A stretch of DNA of 12,185 nucleotides from assembly GCA_002491165.1 (NCBI GenBank), contig DKVK01000105.1, forward strand, positions 1 through 12,185. Direction: 5' to 3'. Made by a program: the position numbers and the translations under genes. Positions within the stretch are counted from its first letter, which is position 1; the number at the start of each line of letters is the position of its first letter. This DNA is from Porphyromonadaceae bacterium UBA7180. Lineage in GTDB: Bacteria > Bacteroidota > Bacteroidia > Bacteroidales > Muribaculaceae. Positions 1-8,079 of the stretch are shown here, in pieces. Below the pieces are notes generated by a model. That model made no database searches. It was not told where the DNA came from and saw only the letters and a program-made list of their open reading frames with translations.

Positions 1-53
1 TAGGCTTCCGACTTATGGATTAAAAATGGTCTATTGCATTGATGGCAGCAGAT

Positions 54-107
54 GAGGGAGGTTCCCTCTCCATGTTCAGCACTTTACGCAGGCCGGGAGG
101 CCTGCGT
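54..107. other. Two perfect small hairpins downstream of the SNF2 gene
   Basis: Two perfect inverted repeats lie past the SNF2 stop codon: a 9-bp GC-rich stem (86-94 with 99-107, 4-nt loop) and a 6-bp stem (54-59 with 63-68, 3-nt loop). On the SNF2-coding strand neither is followed directly by a U tract; the nearest T run is at 22-26. They could be part of a 3' end or help protect the transcript, but a classical intrinsic terminator is not shown. Bases 1-151 hold no gene that I can support. Confidence 0.35.
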
Positions 108-151
108 TCCATATTCGCGGCATCAGCTTCAGCATCCCTCTGCTCGTTCTA

Positions 152-3100
152 TCACTTATTGGAGGTGGTGAGGGTGAAGAGGTTGCGGAGTTCGGTATCG
201 GACATGCGTGCCAGCCATTTTTCATCGGTGCCTACCGTGAGGTCGGCAAGTTCCTTCTTTTGCTGTATCATGTCGTTGATGCGTTCCTCGAAGGTGTCGC
301 GCGTTATGAAGCGGTACACCTGCACGTTTCGGTGCTGCCCGATGCGGTATGCGCGGTCGGTGGCCTGTGCCTCGACGGCCGGGTTCCACCAAAGGTCGTA
401 GTGTATCACATTGGTGGCGGCGGTGAGGTTGAGTCCTGTGCCGGCGGCTTTTAGCGAAAGGATGAACACCTGGTCGGAGCGGACGTTCTGGAACCGCTCC
501 ACCATCTCTTCCCGTTTCTTCAGCGATGTTCCGCCGTGGTAGAACATCGAGGGGATGTCGGCCTTGGCCAGTAGTTTCTCGATGAGGCGTCCCATCTCTT
601 TGAACTGCGTGAAAATGAGCACTTTCTCGCCACTGTCTACTATTCCGCGCACCAGGTCGAGCAGGAGCATTGCTTTTCCGGAGAGCTCGGCGTCGGCCTG
701 GCGTGTTTTAAGGAACTGCGCCGGGTGGTTGCATATCTGCTTTAGGGCCAGTATCATCTGTAGAACGAGCCCCTCACGGCGGAAGAGCGATGCATGGTCG
801 TCGCCCTGTATCCCCTCTATCTGCCGCATGGCCTCATCGAGGGCTTTCTGGTAGAGCGCAGTCTGTTGCGGCGTCAGCGTGGCATATTCGTCGCGTTCCA
901 CCTTGTCGGGGAGATCGGCGATGATGCTTTTGTCAGATTTGAGGCGGCGCAGCATGAAGGGTGCGGTGGTGGCTTTCAGACGCTCGGCGGCGGCGCGGTC
1001 TCCCTCGGTCTGTATGGGGCGTCCGTAAGTGGTATTGAACTCTTTGAGTGTTCCCAGCATTCCCTTGTTGGCGAAGTTCATGATGCTCCAGAACTCGGAC
1101 AGGCGGTTTTCCACCGGCGTGCCGCTCATGGCTATTCGCCAGCGTGCCGGGAGCGAGTTCACGGCCTTGGTCTGCGCCGCGGCGGTGTTCTTGATGTTCT
1201 GTGCCTCGTCCACGACGAGCACTTCCCACTTCAGTTTTTTCAACTTGTCGCGGTCGGTGCGCATCACGGCGTAGGAGGTGAGCATGACGTCGGCGTCAAA
1301 GCTGTCGGTTTCGCGTGTCGGGCCGTGGTAGACGGTCGTCGCGAGTGCGGGCGCGAACCTCAGGCATTCCTTCTGCCAGTTGCCAAGCAGACCGGCCGGT
1401 ACCACTATCAGCGCCTTGCCGCTCTCCAGGCGGCCGCTCTCCTTGAGTGCGAGCAGCACGGCAATTACCTGGAGCGTCTTCCCGAGACCCATATCATCGG
1501 CTATCACGGCGCCGAAGCCCAGCTTGAGGTTGTGCATCATCCATTCGTAACCGCGCTTTTGGTAAGGACGCAGCGAGGCTTGCAACCCTTCGGGCACGGG
1601 GAGCGACGGCTGCCGGCGCATCTCTTTGAGCAGCCGGCTGCACGCCGCGGTGACTTCCACCGGCGCGTCGCGGTAGCTTTCCGAAAGCGCCGCCGCCAGC
1701 ATCTCCACCGGAGTGAGACCGTAGCCTTTGGCAAGTGCTTTACGCAGCTTTTCAAGTTCTTCGGGTGTGGGATAGACGTAGCGCCCCTTGAATTTTATAA
1801 GTTCGCCGGCGTGTTTCATCATCGTGTCGAATTCTTCGACGCTCACAAACTCGTCGCCCAGCGAAATGCGCCAGTCGAACTCAAGTAACTCGTCGAGGCG
1901 AATGAAACTCTTTCCGGCATCGGTTTTGGTGCCGATTTTCACCGCCAGTTTCGGCGATACAAGCTCGTGGAGCGATTTCGGGAGCGCCACATCCACGCCG
2001 AGGAGGCGCATCAGCGGCAGTGTCTTGAAGAGGAAAGGCACGAAAGTCTTCGTGGTGAACCTCATTGGGCGGACGCCGCCAGAGAGGATATATTCCCGCA
2101 TCTCCGGCATATAGTCAGTGAGAGCCGAAAGGTGCGTCATCACTTCGAGACGCCGGTCGGCCACCGAAGGGTCGGCCATGAACCAGGCGAGCGGCATACG
2201 CCGGGCGAGTTCACCTTTCGCCTCGCCGGCGGCCACAAGCAGCGTCACTTCGAATCCGGTGTCGCATTCCTCCACACACAGCGTAAGTTCGCCGGTGCCG
2301 GCAAGCATGAAAAGCCGGTCGGTCCATACCTTTATGCCGCCGGGCACGCCACGTTGCCCCAGGCCGGAGAATAGTTCCACGCGGTTAAGGAAGAAGAAAT
2401 CGAACAGCAGATCGCCGATGCCGCGCAGCTTCATGGCCGAAGCCACCAGGGCGCCGAGCATCGCGCACAGCAGCCAGTAACCGCTGTCGCGGAGCACTCC
2501 CTTCCTTTTTGCCTCCACGACATCGGGTATGCAGGCCACGGTTTTCTCCACCGCGCCACGCACGTCGGGATGTAGCATGGCCGGTTCCCAGATTATGCGG
2601 TAACCCTTCTTCAGCTTCACGATGCGCGGCACTATGAGTTTGCGGCGCACCAGGTTTGCGGCCAGCAGCCACAGTTTGTGCATGGCGGGAACCCACGGTT
2701 GAGCCGTGACGTAGGCCACCGGCGTCAGCATCCCCAACCGCGTGGCAAACTCCGCGAACGGCAACCGCGTCGTTTTCCCCGCCACATCAAGCAGCACCGT
2801 CTCCGTGTCGCACTCTGCGCCGAGCGAGAACGCAACCTCGCAGCCCGGCTCGAAAACCTCCAGTCCTTCATCGGCGGCAAAGGAATCGGAGAGGATCCTC
2901 GTCATGGCACGGGACAATGTCCCCATGCATTTGGTGTAAATCTTTTTGAAATCGCCGTCAAGCGAGAAGGAGGGATTATCGGGCAAGAGTTCCAGGAGGT
3001 CGCCTCCCGTATCTGGCAGCGTGGAAAAGTCGGTATCGGGCGTTTTCCATTCCGCCTCGGCGCGTTTCTCTTTCGTGAAGTGCAACAGTTGTTCCACAGG

Positions 3101-3649
3101 CATCGGGTCAAGATTGCCGGCTGCCTTGTCGGAGAGCAGTCCGCGCTTCTTCAGTTCGCCCAAAAGATCCATCCCGTGGAGGCTGAAAACGAGGAACGGA
3201 TTGTTGTCAATCTCCTCGCTCACCTTATAAATCACGGCGGCGATGTGTTTGCACGGCACGGCCCAGTCGGGGCAGCTGCAATGCATCTGCAAGTCTTTCC
3301 AAGAAGAGGGGAATACCTTCAGCCCCGAGTCTTCTGCGATTTTCAGTACACCCGGGTCAAGCCGCCGCTGCATCAGCGACGCCAGCAGCAGGGGGTGCTC
3401 CACAAGATGGTCCACGAAAGCCTTGACCTTCTTTTTGTCGAACTGTTGCACCCCGATAGTCACACTGTAGGGTATGCGTTGCGAGCCGGCAACGTATGCC
3501 TCTATCGTGCCGTTGTCTATCTCGATACTCTGCACCGATCCGTTGCGCGCATAGCGGACGCCGCGCGGAAGCCGGTTGCTGTAGTCTATATGCGACAGCG
3601 AGTTGAGCCACTGCTCCCCCCACCATGTAGTGCCGAATTTTTTTGCCAT
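152..3649 (-). CDS. SWIM zinc-finger SNF2-family helicase-like ATPase
   Basis: An intact 1165-aa protein of the bacterial SNF2 (superfamily 2) DNA translocase type, expected to use ATP to move along or remodel DNA-protein complexes in the cytoplasm. Domain order: a SWIM zinc finger (CxC at residues 124-126, CxH at 133-135), a long middle region resembling DUF3670 (about 560-670, with the family-like stretch LLEFDWRISLGD), then the ATPase core. In the core, Walker A is DDMGLGKT (718-725) and the Walker B box is DEAQ (814-817). Motif III-like SGTP, a C-terminal helicase lobe with TGLNL, and the arginine-finger motif QATDRAYRIGQ follow. All key residues are present, so it should be active. It follows the 222-aa gene by 107 nt with no promoter match in the gap, which suggests co-transcription. 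The ATG at 3649 begins MAKKFGTTWWGEQW, a start typical of SWIM-SNF2 proteins. SWIM-SNF2 proteins occur both in housekeeping and in accessory or defence loci; the substrate here cannot be told from sequence. Confidence 0.93.
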   Translation of the reverse strand: MAKKFGTTWWGEQWLNSLSHIDYSNRLPRGVRYARNGSVQSIEIDNGTIEAYVAGSQRIPYSVTIGVQQFDKKKVKAFVDHLVEHPLLLASLMQRRLDPGVLKIAEDSGLKVFPSSWKDLQMHCSCPDWAVPCKHIAAVIYKVSEEIDNNPFLVFSLHGMDLLGELKKRGLLSDKAAGNLDPMPVEQLLHFTKEKRAEAEWKTPDTDFSTLPDTGGDLLELLPDNPSFSLDGDFKKIYTKCMGTLSRAMTRILSDSFAADEGLEVFEPGCEVAFSLGAECDTETVLLDVAGKTTRLPFAEFATRLGMLTPVAYVTAQPWVPAMHKLWLLAANLVRRKLIVPRIVKLKKGYRIIWEPAMLHPDVRGAVEKTVACIPDVVEAKRKGVLRDSGYWLLCAMLGALVASAMKLRGIGDLLFDFFFLNRVELFSGLGQRGVPGGIKVWTDRLFMLAGTGELTLCVEECDTGFEVTLLVAAGEAKGELARRMPLAWFMADPSVADRRLEVMTHLSALTDYMPEMREYILSGGVRPMRFTTKTFVPFLFKTLPLMRLLGVDVALPKSLHELVSPKLAVKIGTKTDAGKSFIRLDELLEFDWRISLGDEFVSVEEFDTMMKHAGELIKFKGRYVYPTPEELEKLRKALAKGYGLTPVEMLAAALSESYRDAPVEVTAACSRLLKEMRRQPSLPVPEGLQASLRPYQKRGYEWMMHNLKLGFGAVIADDMGLGKTLQVIAVLLALKESGRLESGKALIVVPAGLLGNWQKECLRFAPALATTVYHGPTRETDSFDADVMLTSYAVMRTDRDKLKKLKWEVLVVDEAQNIKNTAAAQTKAVNSLPARWRIAMSGTPVENRLSEFWSIMNFANKGMLGTLKEFNTTYGRPIQTEGDRAAAERLKATTAPFMLRRLKSDKSIIADLPDKVERDEYATLTPQQTALYQKALDEAMRQIEGIQGDDHASLFRREGLVLQMILALKQICNHPAQFLKTRQADAELSGKAMLLLDLVRGIVDSGEKVLIFTQFKEMGRLIEKLLAKADIPSMFYHGGTSLKKREEMVERFQNVRSDQVFILSLKAAGTGLNLTAATNVIHYDLWWNPAVEAQATDRAYRIGQHRNVQVYRFITRDTFEERINDMIQQKKELADLTVGTDEKWLARMSDTELRNLFTLTTSNK

Positions 3650-3756
3650 TTCTTGGGATAATTGCCGTTGCGCCGTTGCCGGGTAGCGAGGGTTCTACCA
3701 GTGATAACGGTATTTTGGGAAAGTATGTTTTAAGCCAAGGGGAGGAGGCGGAAGCG

Positions 3757-4425
3757 TTATTCAAGCTTCGCTTCTATTTTGAGGCGGAGGTGTGAAGCAA
3801 TCACTTTCAGTAGCTTGAGCTTGTCACGCGTGGTGCCCGGGACGTTCAGCCAGCGGTTGTCTGCTATCTCGACTTGCGCCGCCGATTGCCGGTAACGTGT
3901 TATGAGGTCGCGCCCACCGGAACCGATGTTACGCTTCATTACCTCGTCGATACCTATCTCCTTGATTACCATGATGAAAGTTTCCTGCATATTGGCGCCG
4001 CAGAGCCATTCGTCGGCCTCGCCGAGCCGCACCGATAGTTTCGATTTACTCTTGCGCGTCCTTTCTTTCCCTGGATTCTGTTGCGGCTCGAAATCCTCGC
4101 CCAACTCCACCGTAAGGCCGAGGTCGAGCGACTTGCCGATGGAGCGCAACTGCATGTATTTCTGGTCGTTGGAAGACTGGTTGTTGACGTACCAGCCATC
4201 GCATACCGGCTTCATCCAATTCTTGAACTCCGGATAAATTTCGCGCGATAGCAGCGGGAGATGGCTCATTTCGAGCGTTATTTCGGGGAATCGTTCGGAT
4301 CCTATTTCGCGAAGCACAGCCACGAAGGTGTCCACCGCGCGCGGATAACAGATTACCCTCCCGTCCGGGAAAGTGACTCTCAGTTTCTTGCTTTTGGCGC
4401 GCTGCCGCACCTTCTTCTCTTCCAT
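3757..4425 (-). CDS. Hypothetical protein with two tandem diverged repeats, upstream of SNF2
   Basis: A 222-aa protein that I recognise only as a Bacteroidetes hypothetical. It has no signal peptide or membrane segment. It appears to be an internal duplication. The first half (about 14-110) and second half (about 129-221) share the same order of features: KLxV at the start, then (T/A)Fxx(V)(I/L)(K/R)EIG, a loop, W with V/N residues, a charged K turn, and a final leucine-rich stretch LxxIxxxLxLxxxxxL. A basic linker (KERTRKSKSK) joins the two halves. The ATG at 4425 lies about 28 nt downstream of a perfect promoter, which supports this start. It is followed 107 nt later by the SNF2 gene, so an accessory or targeting role for that ATPase is possible, but this is inferred only from position. 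Confidence 0.8.
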   Translation of the reverse strand: MEEKKVRQRAKSKKLRVTFPDGRVICYPRAVDTFVAVLREIGSERFPEITLEMSHLPLLSREIYPEFKNWMKPVCDGWYVNNQSSNDQKYMQLRSIGKSLDLGLTVELGEDFEPQQNPGKERTRKSKSKLSVRLGEADEWLCGANMQETFIMVIKEIGIDEVMKRNIGSGGRDLITRYRQSAAQVEIADNRWLNVPGTTRDKLKLLKVIASHLRLKIEAKLE

Positions 4426-4453
4426 GGCATTAAAGTTAAAAACTTACAATTCA

Positions 4454-4485
4454 CAAAATTACAAATATTTTTCCACTTTTCCAAA
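4454..4485 (-). promoter_or_regulatory. Bacteroidetes-type promoter for the 222-aa/SNF2 unit
   Basis: Read on the minus strand, TTTG (4482-4485) is followed after exactly 20 nt by TAATTTTG (4454-4461). This matches the known Bacteroidetes vegetative promoter (TTTG, 19-21 nt, TAnnTTTG). Transcription would begin near 4448-4450, giving a leader of about 25 nt before the ATG at 4425. The promoter abuts the decayed start of the plus-strand DUF4405 pseudogene. Confidence 0.8.
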
Positions 4486-4887
4486 TTAAATTTAAGGTTT
4501 GCGATTGGACTCTGCTGGTGTTTACAGCGTTTATTCTGGCGTCCGGGATTCAGCTGGAGGCTACCGGCAGCAGTAGTGTGGATTGGGTGTGGATTCACAT
4601 AGTGGTCGGTACGTTTTTCATGGCGCTCGGCTTCTGGCATTTTCGGTGCAAGCAACTGGTTTTCACGCTTCCACAAGCTTAAAAGCCCTGTGACGCGCAT
4701 TCTCTGGTGGATAACGCTACTCACGCTTGTTACCGCCGTCATCGCTACGGGGCATTGGCTCGGCTCATTCACGCACTCCTCGATCGGCGCCGTGCACGGT
4801 AAGCTCGGATTCATGATGATAATCCTCTGCCTCTGCCATATAGTCAAGCGTATAAGATTCTTCCGTCCCACGCCCAAAAAGAATTGA
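4483..4887 (+). pseudogene. Decayed DUF4405-like membrane protein gene
   Basis: The only plus-strand gene is broken. Three pieces in different frames read as one DUF4405-like protein with four hydrophobic segments. Piece one (4483-4506) gives KLNLRFAI. Piece two (4503 to about 4640) gives DWTLLVFTAFILASGIQLEA, continuing to WVWIHIVVG and the FWH turn. Piece three (about 4642-4884) gives FGASNWFSRFHKLKSPVTR, then ILWWITLLTLV, GHWLGSFTH, VHGKLGF and CHIVKRI. The first frame change lies near 4503-4506 and fits loss of one copy of a GATT pair. The second is at the T run 4640-4643, where removing one T restores the frame. No in-frame ATG, GTG or TTG precedes piece one. The spaced histidines on the helices recall haem-binding membrane proteins. 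Two sequencing errors in one short gene would also explain the frames, but not the missing start. Confidence 0.8.
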
Positions 4888-4888
4888 G

Positions 4889-4901
4889 CGCGGCGGCCGC
4901 G
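4889..4901. terminator. Possible weak terminator hairpin between M6 gene and pseudogene
   Basis: A short GC-only hairpin (CGCGG, 3-nt loop, CCGCG) lies in the 49-bp gap between the converging pseudogene and M6 protease gene. On the minus strand a T5 run follows about 9 nt later, over the pseudogene end. The spacing is not ideal for an intrinsic terminator, so this is tentative. Confidence 0.3.
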
Positions 4902-4936
4902 TCGTTAAGGATTTTAATGACTTTAGGGTGTGGTGA

Positions 4937-6676
4937 TTAGCGTATGAAGATTTTCTCGGTACGGCGGCCGGTGCGTCGCAGGTAAAGGCCCGGTTCTGTC
5001 GGGCGCTCACGTAGCGGCAGGCCCGTTATGGTGTAGTATTGCGGAATGGCGTCAGCGGGGAGTGCGATGTCTTCTATCGAGGAAGCGTAATTCAGTTCCT
5101 TGGGGATGAAGCGCAGGGTGTCCCCTTCGGCCGGCAAACGGCGCACCGGCGTCACCGAAACGTAATGTTCCGCCTCCCATAAATCTTCCGGCACTTTAAG
5201 GACGCGGAGCGTGTCGCCGGCGGCGGTGTGAACTTCGTTGCAACAGCCGTCCACATAGCGCGGTTTTCCCGAATTTTGCTCAGCCCAGATGCTGACAAAC
5301 ACCGTGTCGGCCTCGCATGGCTGCCATGATACGGTAACCTGCCTATGCCCGGTTATCAAAGCTTCGTTGAGCCTTACCGGTATTTCCGGGCGTTCGCAAG
5401 CGGTGGAAAGTATGGCCGTGGCCTCGCGGCGCAGGGCGTCATAACGCACGTCGGTGAGTACGGGATGGAACGGTTCCCTGTACTTCAGGCGCGGCAACAG
5501 CTCGTCGCTCATTTCCGGCAGATACCATGAAATTCCGCGCTCCGAAGGCCACAGCACATCGCAGTTGCCGACGTCGGAATACGCCGGACTGACGCGTGAA
5601 TTGCCGTAAGTGTTCACCACATTATATTCCCACGACGACTGGTTGTAAAGCACGTGCCACACGAGCAGTCCCTCGCCGGGCAACTCGCGGTCCCACCCCT
5701 GCTGCGTGCGGCTCTCCAACAGCAGGTATTCCCGTTGCGGATTCTCGCTGATTGTGTCTTTTTCTATCGGGAATTCCAGACGCAGCACGCGGTTACGCTC
5801 CGTTCCGGCCGAGGGCAACACAAGCCGTTGAGGCTCGTCGGAAAGGGAAATATCCTCCGGCTCCAGCCAGCGGCAATACCACCGTTCGTAGGCCGACATG
5901 AGCGGCGGACAATGACCGCCTGCGTTGAGGCAACCGGTGTCCATGACCGACCATACCCCCGGTGTGCGCGAAGGGATGGTGGGGGAAAGCGTAGCCATGT
6001 CGGGAACGCCGAGCACATGGCACACCTCGTGGCAAACCGGGCCGACGATGCCTACGGGGCTGCCGTCGGTAAACTGCTGGGGAATCAGCGCACAGCGGTC
6101 CAGCAGCTTGCCGTGAAGGCTTATCGGCCCGCAATCCACACGCTCCATCAGCGTCGTGTAATCTACGTGATGGCTCCAGTCGGCGAACCAGTAATCCGTA
6201 TTTGTGCGCGACTCTCCGGCATAGATGAAGATAACGGTGTCGAGCATTCCGTCCTGGTCGGCGTCAAAGCGTGCGAAGTCGAGTGCCGGGTCCTTGGCGG
6301 CGGCAAGCTCCAGGAACTCGCCCAAAAGGCGGTTGCCCCCCTTGTCGAAATAAGATGAAACCTTCGGCAGCGTGATGTGCGCCACCTCGAAGCGGACATC
6401 GAGCCGTCCGCCCGAGCACGTCTTGAAATACTGCGCGGCGGTAAACTCGTCGGCGCCCGGGAAATCCCCCGGATAGCCGTTGAGCGCCATGTTCACCCGG
6501 CTCTGGTAATCCCACGGGAACCGCATGTCGGCGAAATCCACCAAAACAACGGGGATACGCAATACTCCTGTGGTAGGGAACTGTGTGCGGCCGTCGGCGG
6601 CGGGCACCGGCCAGTTGGCCAGCGCGAGAATCACGGTAGCCGCAAACATCCAGAGAGTGAGCCAGAAACGTTTCAT
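4937..6676 (-). CDS. Secreted M6-family zinc metalloprotease
   Basis: A 579-aa secreted protease of the immune-inhibitor-A type (peptidase family M6), expected to cut proteins outside the cell or at its surface. From the chosen ATG at 6676, residues 1-22 form a signal peptide (MKRFWLTLWMF then a hydrophobic run). An open frame continues 16 codons upstream to 6724, but that extension would contain the promoter and would bury the signal peptide, so I reject it. The zinc site is HEVCHVLGVPD (216-226), fitting HExxHxxGxxD with all ligands. FDADQDGMLD (137-146) looks like a calcium-binding loop. A fibronectin-III-like segment sits around 450-530. The last 30 residues (YYTITGLPLRERP to GRRTEKIFIR) resemble the tail of the DUF4465 protein next door. 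The gene has its own promoter. The exact protein substrate is unknown. Confidence 0.9.
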   Translation of the reverse strand: MKRFWLTLWMFAATVILALANWPVPAADGRTQFPTTGVLRIPVVLVDFADMRFPWDYQSRVNMALNGYPGDFPGADEFTAAQYFKTCSGGRLDVRFEVAHITLPKVSSYFDKGGNRLLGEFLELAAAKDPALDFARFDADQDGMLDTVIFIYAGESRTNTDYWFADWSHHVDYTTLMERVDCGPISLHGKLLDRCALIPQQFTDGSPVGIVGPVCHEVCHVLGVPDMATLSPTIPSRTPGVWSVMDTGCLNAGGHCPPLMSAYERWYCRWLEPEDISLSDEPQRLVLPSAGTERNRVLRLEFPIEKDTISENPQREYLLLESRTQQGWDRELPGEGLLVWHVLYNQSSWEYNVVNTYGNSRVSPAYSDVGNCDVLWPSERGISWYLPEMSDELLPRLKYREPFHPVLTDVRYDALRREATAILSTACERPEIPVRLNEALITGHRQVTVSWQPCEADTVFVSIWAEQNSGKPRYVDGCCNEVHTAAGDTLRVLKVPEDLWEAEHYVSVTPVRRLPAEGDTLRFIPKELNYASSIEDIALPADAIPQYYTITGLPLRERPTEPGLYLRRTGRRTEKIFIR

Positions 6677-6681
6677 CCCCA

Positions 6682-6713
6682 CAAAGATACAACCTTTCCC
6701 CGACCCCGCCAAA
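6682..6713 (-). promoter_or_regulatory. Bacteroidetes-type promoter for the M6 protease
   Basis: On the minus strand TTTG (6710-6713) and TATCTTTG (6682-6689) are separated by exactly 20 nt, a full consensus match. The -7 element ends only 5 nt before the ATG at 6676. The transcription start should fall at or just before the start codon, so the message is predicted to have a leader of only a few bases. Confidence 0.75.
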
Positions 6714-6802
6714 TCTCTCGCCAAAAAAAATCACCCTTACCGAATCAGAAATCAGCGACTGCGAAATTATTGGGGCGGGTATTCGCCACGGTTGAACGGT
6801 GT

Positions 6803-6854
6803 AAAAATGAAAGGAGGGCGTTCTGCGATACTTAATCCTGCACGCCCACCTTTC
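6803..6854 (-). terminator. Intrinsic terminator of the DUF4465 gene
   Basis: A long hairpin lies 64 nt after the DUF4465 stop codon. GAAAGG (6809-6814) pairs with CCTTTC (6849-6854), and after one mismatch GGGCGT (6816-6821) pairs with ACGCCC (6842-6847), with a 20-nt loop. On the minus strand the stem is followed by ATTTTT (6803-6808). This separates the riboswitch unit from the M6 gene, making the DUF4465 transcript monocistronic. Confidence 0.75.
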
Positions 6855-6917
6855 AATGACCTATATAAAAATGCCGTAAGAAGTCAGAGGATAATGTGCC
6901 GCCTACGGAATTGGAGT

Positions 6918-7919
6918 TTACTTGCGGATAATAACCTTCCTACCGGCGTGGATATAGATGCCGTTGGAAGGATTGATGACGCTGCGTCCCTGCAGGTCGT
7001 AGTATACGTCGTCGGCTTCTTTAGTACAGATATCGTCCACACCTGTTTCGCTACCGGAAATGGGGAAGCGGACAGCCACATCATCGTAACAGAAGTAGGC
7101 GGGCTGGGAGAAACCGTAGCCATTGTCGGAAGAACCGGTGATGTTGAATGTCACCTTGTTTACTTCGCCGAGGCTGGAGAGGTCAAACTTGGTCCAGTCG
7201 GTCACGATGTGTTCGGGTCCGTTGCAGGTGTAGAGCTCTACGGTGCCAACTTTCGCATCGTTTTTATAGCCGGTAGCGACAATTTTTACCCAGTCGTCGG
7301 GACCGATTTTGGCCGTCAGATCGTTGCCGGAGACATAGCAGTTGAGGGCATAGGTGTTGAGGGTCACCCACATGTGATCAATCACCCGGGCCTCATTGTC
7401 GGCGAATTCCAGAAAGGGGAGGGCGTCTTCCCCGAGGCCGAATCCGCTGTTGTCGGAATATCCGAACTGTACGGCGAAGTTGTCGGAACCGTTGTGGCCG
7501 TTGCCAGTGCGGGAAACGTCATCCGTACCGTTGTGATTGTAGACAGTCAGCTGATGCAGGTAGTCTCCATAAGCGTCGATAGTTTTGGAGCCATAGTTGG
7601 AAATGGCGTGGCCGCCGCTCCAATAGCACCAGGAGCCGTAGCCCTCGGAAAGACAGCTGTAAAGCCATGTGTTGTTTGTGTCGGTCCATTTATAAGCTTC
7701 TTCGAGGCTGTTGAAGCCCATGCCACTTTGTCCGTAGAGCAACTTGCCGCCATACTGGGGGTCGTCGATAAGGGAACTCCAATCGTTACCCCCGGAGAAA
7801 TTGGTACCTCCGCAGTAGTCTTGGTCTTCGAAGGTAAGGACGCGGAGTTCATAGTTTTCAGACTGCGCGAAGGCGCAGATTGCGCTCATGAAAAGAGCAC
7901 ATGGTAGAATTTGCTTCAT
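6918..7919 (-). CDS. Secreted DUF4465 protein under cobalamin riboswitch control
   Basis: A 333-aa exported protein. Residues 1-19 are a signal peptide (MKQILPCALFMSAICAFA, cut before QS). There is no proper lipobox, so it is not an obvious lipoprotein. The body (about 28-285) matches DUF4465. It opens with LTFEDQDYCGGTNFSGG and has GSDNFAVQFGYSDNSG in the middle. It closes with WTKFDLSSLGEVNKVTFNI, then SSDNGYGFSQPAYFCYDDV, the most family-like stretch. It is rich in Trp, Tyr, Gly and Asn, like a beta-sandwich ligand binder. The tail (about 306-333, VYYDLQGRSV to GRKVIIRK) looks like a short surface-sorting tail. A B12 riboswitch and a switchable terminator precede the gene, and a terminator follows it, so it should be made when cobalamin is scarce. 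Surface corrin-binding proteins such as BtuG and BtuH are known from Bacteroides B12 loci. A role in cobamide capture is therefore a reasonable inference, not shown here. Confidence 0.88.
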   Translation of the reverse strand: MKQILPCALFMSAICAFAQSENYELRVLTFEDQDYCGGTNFSGGNDWSSLIDDPQYGGKLLYGQSGMGFNSLEEAYKWTDTNNTWLYSCLSEGYGSWCYWSGGHAISNYGSKTIDAYGDYLHQLTVYNHNGTDDVSRTGNGHNGSDNFAVQFGYSDNSGFGLGEDALPFLEFADNEARVIDHMWVTLNTYALNCYVSGNDLTAKIGPDDWVKIVATGYKNDAKVGTVELYTCNGPEHIVTDWTKFDLSSLGEVNKVTFNITGSSDNGYGFSQPAYFCYDDVAVRFPISGSETGVDDICTKEADDVYYDLQGRSVINPSNGIYIHAGRKVIIRK

Positions 7920-7976
7920 TGTGATGAGATTATAGATAAAAGTTATAGTTTTTAGGTTGAGACTGCGAAACCTAAG

Positions 7977-8010
7977 AAAAAAATCCCGGTGCGAAAATCA
8001 CGCATCGGGA
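7977..8010 (-). terminator. Riboswitch-controlled intrinsic terminator in the DUF4465 leader
   Basis: On the minus strand, UCCCGAUGCG (8001-8010) pairs with CGCACCGGGA (7984-7993) in 9 of 10 positions (one A-C mismatch), with a 7-nt loop. A run of 7 U (7977-7983) follows at once. It lies between the B12 aptamer and the start codon, 57 nt before the ATG, so it acts as a leader attenuator and not as an end-of-gene signal. Its 5' arm overlaps an 8-nt segment (8006-8013) complementary to the riboswitch L13 loop. Confidence 0.82.
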
Positions 8011-8079
8011 CCATATACTACTTCATAAAAAACTTTACGAATGGCTGTGCCGGATGGCATAGTCGGTTAATGGTGTAAT

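Noticed and set aside
794..1888. Plus-strand open frame of 364 codons
   Set aside because: It is antisense to the SNF2 ATPase core, with a His/Arg-rich composition typical of shadow frames.
3650..3756. Possible separate promoter or terminator between the 222-aa and SNF2 genes
   Set aside because: No TAnnTTTG element and no good hairpin were found; the partial palindrome near 3708-3722 has too many mismatches.
6677..6724. Upstream extension of the M6 protease by 16 codons
   Set aside because: It would contain the promoter elements and put a charged stretch ahead of the signal peptide.
6525..7907. Plus-strand open frame of 460 codons
   Set aside because: It is antisense to the DUF4465 gene and crosses the M6 promoter and the terminator; no domain is visible.
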